Shown here: piece by piece, positions 1-7,847 of the stretch
Position numbering within the stretch: the first letter of the stretch is position 1
Layout of the letters: each line of letters opens with the position of its first letter
NCBI RefSeq assembly: GCF_014640075.1
Contig: NZ_BMGG01000002.1
Coordinates: 1 to 64,000, forward strand
Length of the DNA stretch: 64,000 nt
From: Chelatococcus reniformis
GTDB taxonomy: Bacteria; Pseudomonadota; Alphaproteobacteria; Rhizobiales; Beijerinckiaceae
Direction of reading: 5' to 3'
Made by a program: the position numbers and the translations under genes
The notes under the pieces: generated by a model
What the model was told of the DNA's origin: nothing
The model's input: only the letters and a program-made list of their open reading frames with translations
Database searches by the model: none

Positions 1-1
1 C

Positions 2-316
2 CACCTGGCCGAGATCGCGACCGAGATCGCGCCGGGCAAGCATGCCGTTCTTCTTCTCGATCAGGCCGGCTGGCACCTCTCCCGCCACCTCGTGGTGCCG
101 CCGACCATCACACTGATGCCTCTCCCACCCAAATGCCCCGAGCTGAACCCCGTAGAGAACGTCTGGCAGTTCATGCGCGACAACTGGCTCTCAAACCGCG
201 TCTTCCAGTCCTACGACAATCTCGTCGACCACTGCTGTGAGGCCTGGAACCGCCTCGTCGATCAGCCGTGGAAGATCATGACAATCGGCGTGCGCGAATG
301 GGCTCACCGGTACTGA
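2..316 (+). CDS. IS630-family transposase, C-terminal fragment
   Basis: This is the C-terminal end of a DDE transposase that catalyses cut-and-paste transposition of an IS630/Tc1-mariner-like element. The reading frame is already open at the first bases of the window, so the 5' part lies outside. About 104 residues are visible. They include the second catalytic Asp in LLLDQAGWH and the third acidic residue in the strongly conserved ELNPVENVW, followed by the usual short tail ending in W-A-H-R-Y. The frame is intact to its TGA. No complete element can be delimited here, because the left end is missing and I could not match a terminal repeat; the sequence just after the stop (gggacttggtataa) could be part of the right end with a TA target. 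The AT-rich tract that follows hints at an acquired segment. Family assignment is confident; whether the copy is active cannot be judged. Confidence 0.85.
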   Translation, partial: HLAEIATEIAPGKHAVLLLDQAGWHLSRHLVVPPTITLMPLPPKCPELNPVENVWQFMRDNWLSNRVFQSYDNLVDHCCEAWNRLVDQPWKIMTIGVREWAHRY

Positions 317-1243
317 TCAACGGGACTTGGTATAAGCGATGATTTAAGCAATGATGTATTATTGTTGGCTATTCTCGCTTTTGCTCTCCGTTATATCTTA
401 TTTATTCGACAAATTTACTAGTCTTCGTCATTTAATTGTTTTGCATAGAAGAGTACCAATAGTAAGATTGCAAGTGACACTGTGGCGACGAATCCGGGAA
501 GTATTAGAGAGTTTAGGTTCATTTTATCACTTCAAGGTGATTGCGGGATAGGAGCATAGCCCGCTATGCGATCCCTGGGGCCGGAGGCTCCGATTGGGCG
601 GCTGAGCAGTGAGAATTGCTAGCCGGTCGAGGGGGTTGCGCAAATGCGTGCGGTAATGGCCTGATGGGAGTAGAACTCAACGTCGGAGAAGGTAGCTCGG
701 TGACCTCCGACTAAAATAAGCCGCCGGCGCGAAAATCACAATCACAACGAACGGTGCGCCGACGCCCAGTCCGCCGAGGACGTGCATTTTACCTTCGTCG
801 CGCCTCCAAACACGTGGTTGAAGAAATCCAGTACCCCGCGTCCTTCGGTGGTGACAGCTGGGAGGGGATAGACTTGTCCCCCGTCATTCACAAGTGCTGT
901 CGACGTATGCCGCTGATGCGCTTGAGGCGACCCTTGTGCTTGGGCGATTTCCCAGGGCATGCGGCGAGTGCCATAGCCGTGACGAGGTTGCTTTCCGCTG
1001 TAAGCGGCACGTTATGACGACGTGCCGCTTATCCGCATGCGCCTGCAGCCGCCGGAAATTGCGCCAAGCGATACGGCGGAGAGCCGCAGCGGCTGCGGCC
1101 ACGGAGCGGCGAGGCACGCGACAAGACGGGCCGCGGCCGCCGTCCGCGTGGTTCTTGTGTAGCGTGAGAGTGCATTTGGGGTGAGGCAAGCCGGTCTTGG
1201 CCACTCACTCAGTTCGCAGATCCAATCCAAGCGGAGAACCAGC
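317..1243. other. Intergenic region with AT-rich tract; no firm gene
   Basis: From about 317 to 545 the base composition drops sharply to AT-rich, unlike almost everything else in the window. It contains a 66-codon open frame at 351-551 (+) that begins with a hydrophobic, Leu/Ser/Tyr-rich stretch. I see no convincing ribosome binding site and recognise no family, so I do not call it as a gene. The tract directly follows the IS630 fragment and is probably foreign or a decayed remnant. A short inverted repeat (catagc-cc-gctatg) lies near 554-567. The remaining part, 750-1243, has overlapping frames on both strands but none with a start signal or a recognisable protein; it may hold a decayed gene on the minus strand. 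Confidence 0.5.
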
Positions 1244-2122
1244 ATGCAACAGAACCAGGCCAGTGCCCTGGTGCGCGTCCTCGTGTATGAGGGCGGCCGG
1301 GTCGACGATCCGCGCGATCCGGGCGGGCGCACCAATCGCGGCGTGACGCAGCGCGTCTACAATGCCTTCCGGCGGCGCAAGGGTCTGGCGAACCGAGATG
1401 TCTATTTGATCACAGGCGGGGAGGTCGCCGAGGTCTACGAGGGCCAGTATTGGGACAAGATCAGGGGCGACGAACTGCCTGGTGGCGTCGACCTGGTGGT
1501 CTTCGACGGCGCGGTGAACTCGGGACCTGTGCAGGCGGTCAAGTGGCTGCAGCGCTGCCTCGGCGTGAAGGCCGACGGGATCGTCGGCGCGGTGACCTTG
1601 CAGGGCGCGCGCGAGCACCCCGATCATGATCGGCTGATTGCCGACATCTGCGAGCGCCGCATGATCTTTCTCAGGGCGCTGCGCACCTGGGCCGTGTTCG
1701 GCAGGGGCTGGACGAGCCGGGTCGGCAATGTCAGGGCTGCGGGGCAGGCGCTGGCGTCCGGTGCGGGTGGCCCGGGGCCGGTGTTTTCGGCGGCGGGCAG
1801 CGCCAAGGCGCCGATCGAGGCGGCGAGGAGCGCGCCGCCCAAGGGCGTCGCCGATGCGCTAGCAGGCGGCGGCGTAGTCACCACTGCGTTGACGCAGATC
1901 ACCGACGCGGTGACCCCGCTGGCCGACCGGCTGCCGGCCATGGCCGTCGTCGTCACCGTGCTGACGGCAGCAGGGGCGTTCGCGGTGGCCGGCGGCGTCG
2001 CCTACCGGCTGTGGGCCGCCCGCCGGCAGGACGAGCTCGTCGACGCGCTCGACCTGCCAGTGGTGGCAGCACCGGTGCCGGCGGCGACCGCCGCGGCCGA
2101 GGCGCCGGGGATGCCGGCATGA
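1244..2122 (+). CDS. Phage-type N-acetylmuramidase (GH108) with C-terminal membrane anchor
   Basis: A predicted peptidoglycan hydrolase of the GH108 family, the phage endolysin / secretion-activator type, that cleaves the glycan strand. The ATG at 1244 is chosen because GGAG lies 8-9 nt upstream. The N-terminus carries the family signature with the catalytic Glu16 in Y-E-G-G followed by D-P-x-D-P-G-G and the T-N-R-G-V-T segment. Residues about 95-165 match the family's peptidoglycan-binding part (V-K-A-D-G-I-V-G). After residue 170 the protein becomes Ala/Gly-rich and ends in one hydrophobic segment (near residues 243-267) with a positively charged flank, which suggests membrane anchoring. 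At 292 aa it is longer than the usual roughly 170-200 aa enzyme because of this tail. It is the first gene of a three-gene lysis-type cassette and overlaps the next by ATGA. Confidence 0.85.
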   Translation: MQQNQASALVRVLVYEGGRVDDPRDPGGRTNRGVTQRVYNAFRRRKGLANRDVYLITGGEVAEVYEGQYWDKIRGDELPGGVDLVVFDGAVNSGPVQAVKWLQRCLGVKADGIVGAVTLQGAREHPDHDRLIADICERRMIFLRALRTWAVFGRGWTSRVGNVRAAGQALASGAGGPGPVFSAAGSAKAPIEAARSAPPKGVADALAGGGVVTTALTQITDAVTPLADRLPAMAVVVTVLTAAGAFAVAGGVAYRLWAARRQDELVDALDLPVVAAPVPAATAAAEAPGMPA

Positions 2123-2622
2123 TCGCCTTCGTCGTGGCCTATTGGCATTGGCTCGCCATGGCCCTGCCGGTCATCGCGGTCCTCGCCGTCGTGGCCCGGG
2201 CGACGCGGGATTGGCGGCTGGCGGCGGCGGCCGGGGCGCTCGTCGCTGCCCTGCTGCAGGGGGCGCGCGTGTTCCAGGCGGGCCGCGAGGCGCAGAGCCG
2301 GGATCTCGAGCAGGCAAACAGCGCCGCGGCACGGGCGCGGGACGCGGCTGACCGGACGGCGGCCGGCAAGCCCCGAGCGGAGCTGGAGCGGGATTTTGAG
2401 CGCTGGGGCAAGCCGGCGCTGCTGCTGGGCCTGCTCGCGCTTGGCGGCTGCGCCAGCCTCGCCGGCGGCGGCGCTGGCGGGGCGTTCTGCGAGACGGCGA
2501 GGCCGATCAAGCTATCGGCCGCGGCTCGGGCCGGCCTGTCCGATGCCGAGCTGCGCCGCCTCTGGGCCCACAACGACTTCGGCGAGCGCCGGTGCGGTGC
2601 GCGTTGGGTCAGGCAAGGCTGA
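2119..2622 (+). CDS. Spanin-like lysis protein: TM/coiled-coil part fused to lipobox part
   Basis: A 167-aa protein that looks like the two halves of a phage spanin pair in one frame. Residues 1-50 hold one or two membrane segments (W-L-A-M-A-L-P-V-I-A-V-L). Residues about 50-97 are charged and Ala-rich with heptad-like spacing, as in inner-membrane spanins. A second hydrophobic stretch then ends in a lipobox, L-A-L-G-G-C-A-S, and the C-terminal part carries the F-C-E-T-A-x-P-I motif and the H-N-x-x-G-x-x-x-C ending seen in small Rz1-like phage lipoproteins. No stop codon separates the two parts. The start overlaps the muramidase stop (ATGA), so the two are probably translationally coupled. 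An internal start producing the lipoprotein part separately is possible but I see no clear start codon with a Shine-Dalgarno. The role in outer-membrane disruption is inferred. Confidence 0.6.
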   Translation: MIAFVVAYWHWLAMALPVIAVLAVVARATRDWRLAAAAGALVAALLQGARVFQAGREAQSRDLEQANSAAARARDAADRTAAGKPRAELERDFERWGKPALLLGLLALGGCASLAGGGAGGAFCETARPIKLSAAARAGLSDAELRRLWAHNDFGERRCGARWVRQG

Positions 2623-2636
2623 GGAGGACGGGCGGC

Positions 2637-2930
2637 ATGAGCAAGGATGAACTGCCGAGCGACGGCGGCGGCTATGTCGTGCTGCCCAAGCGCGTATCGT
2701 TCCTGGTCGCGACCGCCGTCGTCGCCCAGATCGGCGGCGGCATGTGGTTCGCCGCCAAATCCGAAGCCCGCATCGATGCCCTCGATGCGGAGCGCACACG
2801 CAGCGTAGGACGGCTCGACAGTCTCGACCGGGATCGGGACCGCATCGTGCGGCTCGAGGAGCAGGTGCGGCTGCAGACCGACATCCTGCGGGAGATCAAG
2901 GCCAGGCTCGACCAGGCCGCGCGGCATTGA
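2637..2930 (+). CDS. Small membrane protein with coiled coil, lysis cassette
   Basis: A 97-aa protein of unknown function with one transmembrane segment (residues about 20-38, V-S-F-L-V-A-T-A-V-V) followed by a highly charged coiled coil to the C-terminus (R-I-V-R-L-E-E-Q-V-R-L-Q). The ATG at 2637 has a strong GAGGAGG 9 nt upstream. It follows the spanin-like gene by 14 nt and closes the cassette. Proteins of this shape often lie beside phage holin/endolysin genes; a holin accessory or a second inner-membrane spanin component are both possible. No downstream phage gene is visible. Confidence 0.65.
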   Translation: MSKDELPSDGGGYVVLPKRVSFLVATAVVAQIGGGMWFAAKSEARIDALDAERTRSVGRLDSLDRDRDRIVRLEEQVRLQTDILREIKARLDQAARH

Positions 2931-3350
2931 CCGCACCCGGCATCACCGCGGCGCGCGCCCCTCCTCCCCCTAGGGGGCATGGCCCGGCCGGACGCTCCCT
3001 CCTAGTCTAGCGAAGCTCGAGCTGCGGGAGTGTTCCTATGGCAACGTACTATTATGCGGCAAAGCTGAGTATCAGCCGATATCGATCTTCTGGAGTACGT
3101 CCTTGGTCGAGTGTGTATACCACTCCGCAGAGGCGTGTCCGGTCAAGATTTCCTTGCGGCGGCGCACCAAGTTCAGCGGGGTGAAGACGCGACAGCTTCC
3201 GATGGCAGAGACGGTCAACATGCGCTGTGGCCCTCCATGAAAGGCCGCCGGCTCGAGCCCGGCGGCCGCGGAAATCTTACGGGCGTCCCCACCGCGACGC
3301 AAACCAGCTCATCGGACGGGCGGATCGGGCCCGAGGGTATACCACGCTCC
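2931..3350. other. Intergenic region, no firm gene
   Basis: Convergent spacer between the lysis cassette and a minus-strand gene. A 48-codon frame at 3038-3184 (+) has a GGGAG 8 nt before its ATG, but the peptide (Ser/Arg-rich, no family) is not convincing. Several palindromic GC-rich runs occur (cggcggccg around 3260-3275) that could terminate transcription. Nothing else is recognised. Confidence 0.4.
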
Positions 3351-3692
3351 TCAGCCGGTGCGGAACCATTCGGTCAACCGCCTGGCCGAGCCCGGCGCGA
3401 GCTGGAACGCGATCCAGCCGAAGCCGGGATGGCGGATGTTGAGCGCGATCGCCCCGGTCGGCAGCCGCTCGAGCTGGATGGCCGGATCGTCAACCGGGGC
3501 CGGCAGGGCGTCGGGGCGTTTCGGCACGGGCTCCAGCAACTGCGCTCTCAGCGCCGCGAAGGTCTTGATGAACTGGGACACCTGATCGGCGTCGAGCTTC
3601 GCCGTGGCCACCGCCTGGTCGTCGACCAACGTCGCGAGCGCGGCGGAACGGCGGTCGTTGGCAGGACTCGCCCGGAATTCGACTTTTGGCAT
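3351..3692 (-). CDS. Hypothetical protein, 113 aa
   Basis: Unrecognised protein. The ATG at 3692 is preferred over a TTG two codons upstream because GGGAGG sits six bases before the ATG and would overlap the TTG's spacing. The sequence is soluble-looking, mixed alpha/beta, with no signal peptide or membrane segment. Its C-terminal half (hydrophobic G-A-I-A-L-N-I-R and F-G-W-I-A-F-Q-L strands separated by turns) resembles a small beta-rich domain. It stands alone between the lysis cassette and a LuxR-type regulator, and codon use is typical for the window, which supports a real gene. No function proposed. Confidence 0.6.
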   Translation of the reverse strand: MPKVEFRASPANDRRSAALATLVDDQAVATAKLDADQVSQFIKTFAALRAQLLEPVPKRPDALPAPVDDPAIQLERLPTGAIALNIRHPGFGWIAFQLAPGSARRLTEWFRTG

Positions 3693-3777
3693 ACGCAACC
3701 TCCCGTCGGGGAGATGTCAGCACGCGTGGGCGGGTGCCGTCGAGCCCCTCAAGGGCAAAAGGCGGGGGCCGGGCCCC

Positions 3778-4548
3778 TCAGCCGGCCGCATCCAGGGCCC
3801 GCGTCGCCAGGGCGAGCTCGGTGCGGTTTCTCGCGTTGAGCTTGCGCATCATGGCCTTGACGTTGACCTTCACGGTGCTCTCGCTCATGGCCAGATCGTA
3901 GGCGATCGCCTTGTTCGAGCCGCCCCGGCGGATGGCCCTGGCGATGGCGAGCTGGCGCGGCGACAGGAGGCTTGCCAGCTCGGCCGCGCGCCGCGCCGGC
4001 CCGTCGCCGGCCGGGGCCATCGCCGCGAGCGCGCTCGCGGGTATGAAGCTGCCCCCGGCGCGCACGATGGCCAGCACCTTGGCCGCCACATCCACGCCCA
4101 TGCTCGTGGGCAGGAAGGCGCGCGCGCCGCTGTCGATCGCGTGGGCGACGCAATCAGGACGATCCAGATCGGACATCACGGCCACGGGCGGCGGCGCAGG
4201 CGCTGCGAGCACCTGCTTGAGGCGGCCGGCGAAGACGCCGTCGACGGCCGTGGGCTGATCCGACGCCGACATCCAGAGAATGAGCAGCGCCGTCCTGCGC
4301 GCCTCGGCGCTCTGCGCCCACGCGCCCACGCTGTCGAAGACCTGGAAGCGGTGGCCGGGGTCCATGGCCTGCAGCGCGGCGCCGACGCACTCCCGGTAGA
4401 GGACCCTGTCCTCGATCATGACCGTGCAGGCCCCGACCGGCGCGGCGGACGCGCGCACCGCGTCGAACCGCGCGGGCTGCGCTGCCGCGCCTGTCGTGGA
4501 GCTCACCGATCGCCGCAGGCGGTCGGTTGCAGTAGCTTGGGTGCTCAT
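3778..4548 (-). CDS. LuxR/NarL-type regulator with degenerate receiver
   Basis: A 256-aa DNA-binding transcriptional regulator. Residues about 188-250 form a LuxR (GerE) helix-turn-helix: [20 protein letters not shown] and [16 protein letters not shown]. The N-terminal part resembles a response-regulator receiver and keeps the acidic pair (E46-D47) but seems to lack the phospho-acceptor: the strand that should end in Asp reads L-L-I-L-W-M-S (W92 near that place). The conserved Lys of F-L-P-K is Thr (F-L-P-T-S-M). It therefore probably does not work by standard phosphorylation. The ATG at 4548 has GGGAGG upstream; longer in-frame starts exist but lack this. No histidine kinase gene is adjacent. 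Target genes unknown; the neighbouring protease-like gene lies on the same strand upstream. Confidence 0.8.
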   Translation of the reverse strand: MSTQATATDRLRRSVSSTTGAAAQPARFDAVRASAAPVGACTVMIEDRVLYRECVGAALQAMDPGHRFQVFDSVGAWAQSAEARRTALLILWMSASDQPTAVDGVFAGRLKQVLAAPAPPPVAVMSDLDRPDCVAHAIDSGARAFLPTSMGVDVAAKVLAIVRAGGSFIPASALAAMAPAGDGPARRAAELASLLSPRQLAIARAIRRGGSNKAIAYDLAMSESTVKVNVKAMMRKLNARNRTELALATRALDAAG

Positions 4549-4763
4549 GGCTGCCCTCCCGTCGAACCGTGCGCCGGTGGAACGGCGCAGGGGCATCCAA
4601 CAGGACGGCCGCACGAACGGATGTGCGCGGGCGCGCCTGCCGCAAGGCCCGGGCCGGGGGCGGCGGCGCCGGCGAGTGGCCCCAGGTGCTGGCGAGCACG
4701 TCGCGGCATGGTCCCGTCACGGGGGCGGAGCGCCAACACGCGCGTGCGCCTCCGCAGTTCATC

Positions 4764-5597
4764 TCACTCCACGCGGATCTCGGCCGACGCCTGCATCACC
4801 TCCAGCGAGCGCATCAGCCAGCTGCGGATGAACTCGATTCGCGTGGCGATCAGGCAGGCCTTGGACGAGGACCAGCCCCAGACGACGCCGGTGACCTTGG
4901 CATCCTGCGGCGTCCAGAGCTGCCCGCGGCTGCGCGCCTCGGTGTAGCCCGTGTTCCACACCAGGGAGCCGCTGAAGCCCTTGGGCGCCGGCAGGCCCTG
5001 GTCGGCGCTGGGCTCCGCGTCCAGATCGCCCCAATATTGGAGTGCGAAGTGGAAGCGCTCGTCGCCGTATTCGGGCGGCACGGGGGCCTCCTGGGTGACG
5101 TGGGCGGCCATCCTGTCGGGCAGCGTCGCGTAGGCCAACGTCTGTCCCTCGCCCAGGTAGCCCTCGAAGAACAGCAGTTCGTTCTCCACCGGGTCGTGGG
5201 CCAGCGCCAGCTGGGCTTCCGCAATGGCGGCGCCGGCGGGGGCGTCGCCCCCGGCCTGCGTCCACACCTCCGGGGCGATGCGCGACAGCGCACAATCGAT
5301 GGGATAGCCGATCGCGTAGAGCGAGTTGTGGACGTGGTAGAACAGCGGGCTGCCGGCGAACATGATGGCCAGGTCGTCCGGCGCGCATGATCTGCCCCGA
5401 AAATCGAAGTTGTGGTCGTTGGTGACGAGCATGGTCTGGCCCAGGGCCGACACGTAGGCGCCCGTGCCGTGCAAGGCGCCCTCGCGCTCATTGATGTTGC
5501 TGCAAATCGGCGTCACGCAACCCTTGGTATATTCGCGCATTGTGTCAGTCACGCGCCGGCATTCTTCCTTCCAGTCGACGGTATCCGGCAATTTCAT
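4764..5597 (-). CDS. Trypsin-fold serine peptidase-like protein
   Basis: A 277-aa protein without a recognised family name, but with an arrangement that fits a chymotrypsin/trypsin-like peptidase. G-T-G-A-Y-V (44-49) followed by M-L-V-T-N-D-H puts a candidate catalytic His at 62, P-I-D-C-A-L-S-R-I puts Asp at 101, and G-F-S-G-S-L-V-W puts the nucleophile Ser at 209 in the usual GxSG context. The strand A-K-V-T-G-V-V-W-G follows as expected. The ATG at 5597 is preferred (GGAG seven bases upstream) over one at 5621. No signal peptide is seen, so it is probably cytosolic, which is unusual for this fold. It is separated from neighbours. It could be an inactive homolog; the residue assignment is by eye. 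Confidence 0.6.
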   Translation of the reverse strand: MKLPDTVDWKEECRRVTDTMREYTKGCVTPICSNINEREGALHGTGAYVSALGQTMLVTNDHNFDFRGRSCAPDDLAIMFAGSPLFYHVHNSLYAIGYPIDCALSRIAPEVWTQAGGDAPAGAAIAEAQLALAHDPVENELLFFEGYLGEGQTLAYATLPDRMAAHVTQEAPVPPEYGDERFHFALQYWGDLDAEPSADQGLPAPKGFSGSLVWNTGYTEARSRGQLWTPQDAKVTGVVWGWSSSKACLIATRIEFIRSWLMRSLEVMQASAEIRVE

Positions 5598-5924
5598 CAG
5601 CAGTCTCCAGCTTTCTGCCATGTTGATTGGTGTCAAAACGGTCAAGAATGCGATCGGCCACCGGGCCCGGCTCCGCGGAATCGATGGGCGACGGCTTCGT
5701 GTAGCACACCGATCATCACCGGCCGCGGGCGCGCGCCCGCGCCGGCGGCGGCACGCGAGGGGCATCACATGGTGACGCATGCCCCGCCGGCGACTGACGC
5801 GTCCAGGGTCTCCGCGGGCAGCCACGCACCGTCCGCGCGCGCCTCGCGCCATCGCTCCGGATGCGGTGAGCGGAACCTTTGCAACGGGACGGCGTTCGGC
5901 TGCGGCGAGACAGGCGGCACATCC
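5598..5924. other. Divergent intergenic region
   Basis: Spacer between the minus-strand peptidase-like gene and the plus-strand iron permease; promoters for both must lie here. A very GC-rich stretch around 5718-5757 could form hairpins. The segment 5597-5650 is less GC-rich and is the likelier promoter region for the peptidase-like gene. No operator or RNA gene recognised. Confidence 0.4.
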
Positions 5925-6380
5925 ATGCAGGCCGCCGCCATCAGGGAGCGCTCCTTGACCCAGGCATCGTGGTTCAACGCGACATTCGCCAAGTTCGCCA
6001 CCATGACGGCCCACTTTGCCGGCAGCCCGGCCACGTTCCTCGTCAGCCTTCTCGTCGTCGTCGGCTGGGCAGCGTCGGGGCCCTTCTTCGGCTATTCGGA
6101 GACCTGGCAGCTAGTCATCAATACCGGCACCACGATCGTGACCTTCCTCATGGTGTTCGTGATCCAGAACACCCAGAACCGCGATGGCGCGGCCGTGCAG
6201 ACCAAGCTCGACGAGCTGATCCGCTCGTCCGCGGCGGAGGACGAGTTCATGGGCATCGAGCGGCTCACCGACGCCGAGCTGGAGGAACTGCACGCGCATT
6301 GCGAGAGCGCGGCGCAGCGGTCCCATTCGGCCCTGGAGCGCACGCGGGCCGAGCGCGAGGCGCGCCGCGGCCGAAGCTGA
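5925..6380 (+). CDS. Low-affinity iron permease family protein
   Basis: A 151-aa inner-membrane protein of the small bacterial low-affinity iron permease family (related in name to yeast Fet4). It shows the characteristic core: F-N-A-T-F-A-K-F near the N-terminus, a first membrane segment, then G-Y-S-E-T-W-Q-L-V-I-N-T-G-T-T and I-V-T-F-L-M-V-F-V-I-Q-N-T-Q-N-R-D, followed by K-L-D-E-L-I-R. The C-terminal 45 residues are acidic then Arg-rich and probably cytoplasmic. The ATG at 5925 includes the F-A-x-F segment that belongs to the family; starting at 6003 would lose it. Solitary gene. Transport of iron is the family annotation and is weakly established for bacterial members. Confidence 0.85.
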   Translation: MQAAAIRERSLTQASWFNATFAKFATMTAHFAGSPATFLVSLLVVVGWAASGPFFGYSETWQLVINTGTTIVTFLMVFVIQNTQNRDGAAVQTKLDELIRSSAAEDEFMGIERLTDAELEELHAHCESAAQRSHSALERTRAEREARRGRS

Positions 6381-6486
6381 CCGGGCGGAGCGACGGCCGG
6401 GGAGTGTTGCTCGCAAGACCTTGCCTTGGGGCCGCTAGCTCCGGTCTAATACCGGCTCATCGATTTTTCGTCGGTCGGGGGCTGGT

Positions 6487-7797
6487 TTGGCATCGCGCGA
6501 GCGCTTCGTGGCTCTGGACGGCTTGCGGGGAGCGGCGGCCGTCTATGTGGTCCTCTTCCACGTCAACTGGCAGACGCACCTCTCGCGTAGCACGTTCATC
6601 GCCAATGGCTTCCTGGCGGTCGACCTGTTCTTCGTGCTGTCCGGCTTCGTGATCGCGACCGTCTACGGCCGCCGCATCGCGGACGGGCTGGATTTCACCC
6701 GCTTCATGCTGCGCCGGTTCTTCCGGCTCTACCCGCTGCATCTGTTCGTGCTGGCGTGCTTCCTGGCGCTGGAGACGGCGCGGGCGGTGTGGGTCGGCCT
6801 GGGGCACCCGCCCAACGGGCCGATGCCGTTCGCCGGCGAGCGGGGACTGGATCTCGTCGCCGCCCACCTCTTCCTGGTGCAGGGGCTGGGCTTCAACGGC
6901 ACCATCGGCTGGAACGCGCCCAGTTGGAGCATTTCGTGCGAGTTCGCCGCCTATGTCGCGTTCGGCCTGCTTGCGCTGGCGGCCGCCTCGCGCGGCCGCG
7001 GCGCCGCCGGCCATGGCGCGGCCCCCGCGGCGGCTCCCCAGCCTCGGGACCCGGGCGTGGGCGCGCGCGGGCTGATGCTGGCGCTGGCCGCGCTGGCGGC
7101 CCTGGCCCTCTATTGGCCGATCGCCGTCGGCGCCTTCGGCACCTTCAGCGGCTCGGCGCGTTGTGCCGCGGGCTTCACGCTCGGCGCGTGCATCGCCGGC
7201 TTGGTGCGCCGACCGTCGTGGCGCCGGCTTGCCGACGGGGTCGGCACCGGCGGCCTTGCCGCAGCCCAACTGGCCGTGGCCGCGACGGTGCTCGCGATTC
7301 TCGCCTTCGTCAGCGGCCCCTGGGCCTTCGCCGTGGTGCCGTTGTTCGGCGCAGCCCTCCTCCTCCTGGTCGGCGACGTCGGCCCGCTGGCCGTGCCCTT
7401 GACCACGGCGACGGCCCAGTTCCTGGGCCGCATCTCCTACTCGGTGTACATGGTGCACGTCTTCGTCGTCATTCCCTTCACCTTCGCCTTGAAGCGGCTG
7501 CCGGGCAGCGGCAGCTTCTCACCGCTGCCGGACGGCCGGCTGCTGATGCTGGCGAACCCCGCCATCGGCGACGTTCTCATGGTCGTCTACCTGGCAGTGG
7601 TCCTGCTCGTCTCCACCGCCACCTACCGCTACGTCGAAGCGCCGGGGCGGGCCCTGGGGCAGCGGCTCACCGACGGGCCGGGCTACCGGCGGCGCGCTGC
7701 CGCGGGGCGCCAGGCAGGCGACGCGACGGCCGTCAGAGCGCTTCCCGCCGATCGGCTGGAACCGCCCGTGCGGAAAGAAGCGCTCCACGTTCAGTAG
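6487..7797 (+). CDS. Acyltransferase 3 family membrane protein (OafA-like)
   Basis: A 436-aa polytopic membrane O-acyltransferase of the acyltransferase-3 family, which transfers acyl groups to surface sugars or lipids. The family opening F-V-A-L-D-G-L-R-G-A-A-A with the catalytic-type His in V-V-L-F-H-V is present at residues 7-27, then F-V-L-S-G-F-V-I and R-R-F-F-R-L-Y-P-L-H. About ten hydrophobic segments follow to R-Y-V-E-A-P near the end, the usual signature before the C-terminal tail. It starts with TTG at 6487 after a G-rich run; no ATG fits the conserved N-terminus. It stands alone, so the substrate cannot be inferred. A hairpin lies just after the stop. Confidence 0.88.
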   Translation: MASRERFVALDGLRGAAAVYVVLFHVNWQTHLSRSTFIANGFLAVDLFFVLSGFVIATVYGRRIADGLDFTRFMLRRFFRLYPLHLFVLACFLALETARAVWVGLGHPPNGPMPFAGERGLDLVAAHLFLVQGLGFNGTIGWNAPSWSISCEFAAYVAFGLLALAAASRGRGAAGHGAAPAAAPQPRDPGVGARGLMLALAALAALALYWPIAVGAFGTFSGSARCAAGFTLGACIAGLVRRPSWRRLADGVGTGGLAAAQLAVAATVLAILAFVSGPWAFAVVPLFGAALLLLVGDVGPLAVPLTTATAQFLGRISYSVYMVHVFVVIPFTFALKRLPGSGSFSPLPDGRLLMLANPAIGDVLMVVYLAVVLLVSTATYRYVEAPGRALGQRLTDGPGYRRRAAAGRQAGDATAVRALPADRLEPPVRKEALHVQ

Positions 7798-7802
7798 GCC
7801 GG

Positions 7803-7846
7803 AGCATTCGACCCGATCAGACGATGCCGTCCGATCGGGTCATGCT
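7803..7846. terminator. Bidirectional hairpin between convergent genes
   Basis: A long inverted repeat in the 50-base gap between the acyltransferase stop and the Nudix stop. GACCCGATC (7810-7818) pairs with GATCGGGTC (7833-7841), extended by AGCAT (7803-7807) with ATGCT (7842-7846) across a two-base bulge. Its position between two convergent stops makes a shared terminator the natural reading, although only a short T-run follows on the plus strand. Confidence 0.6.
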
Positions 7847-7847
7847 T

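Noticed and set aside
742-960. A 72-codon minus-strand frame upstream of the lysis cassette
   Set aside because: No RBS and no recognised family; at most a decayed remnant.
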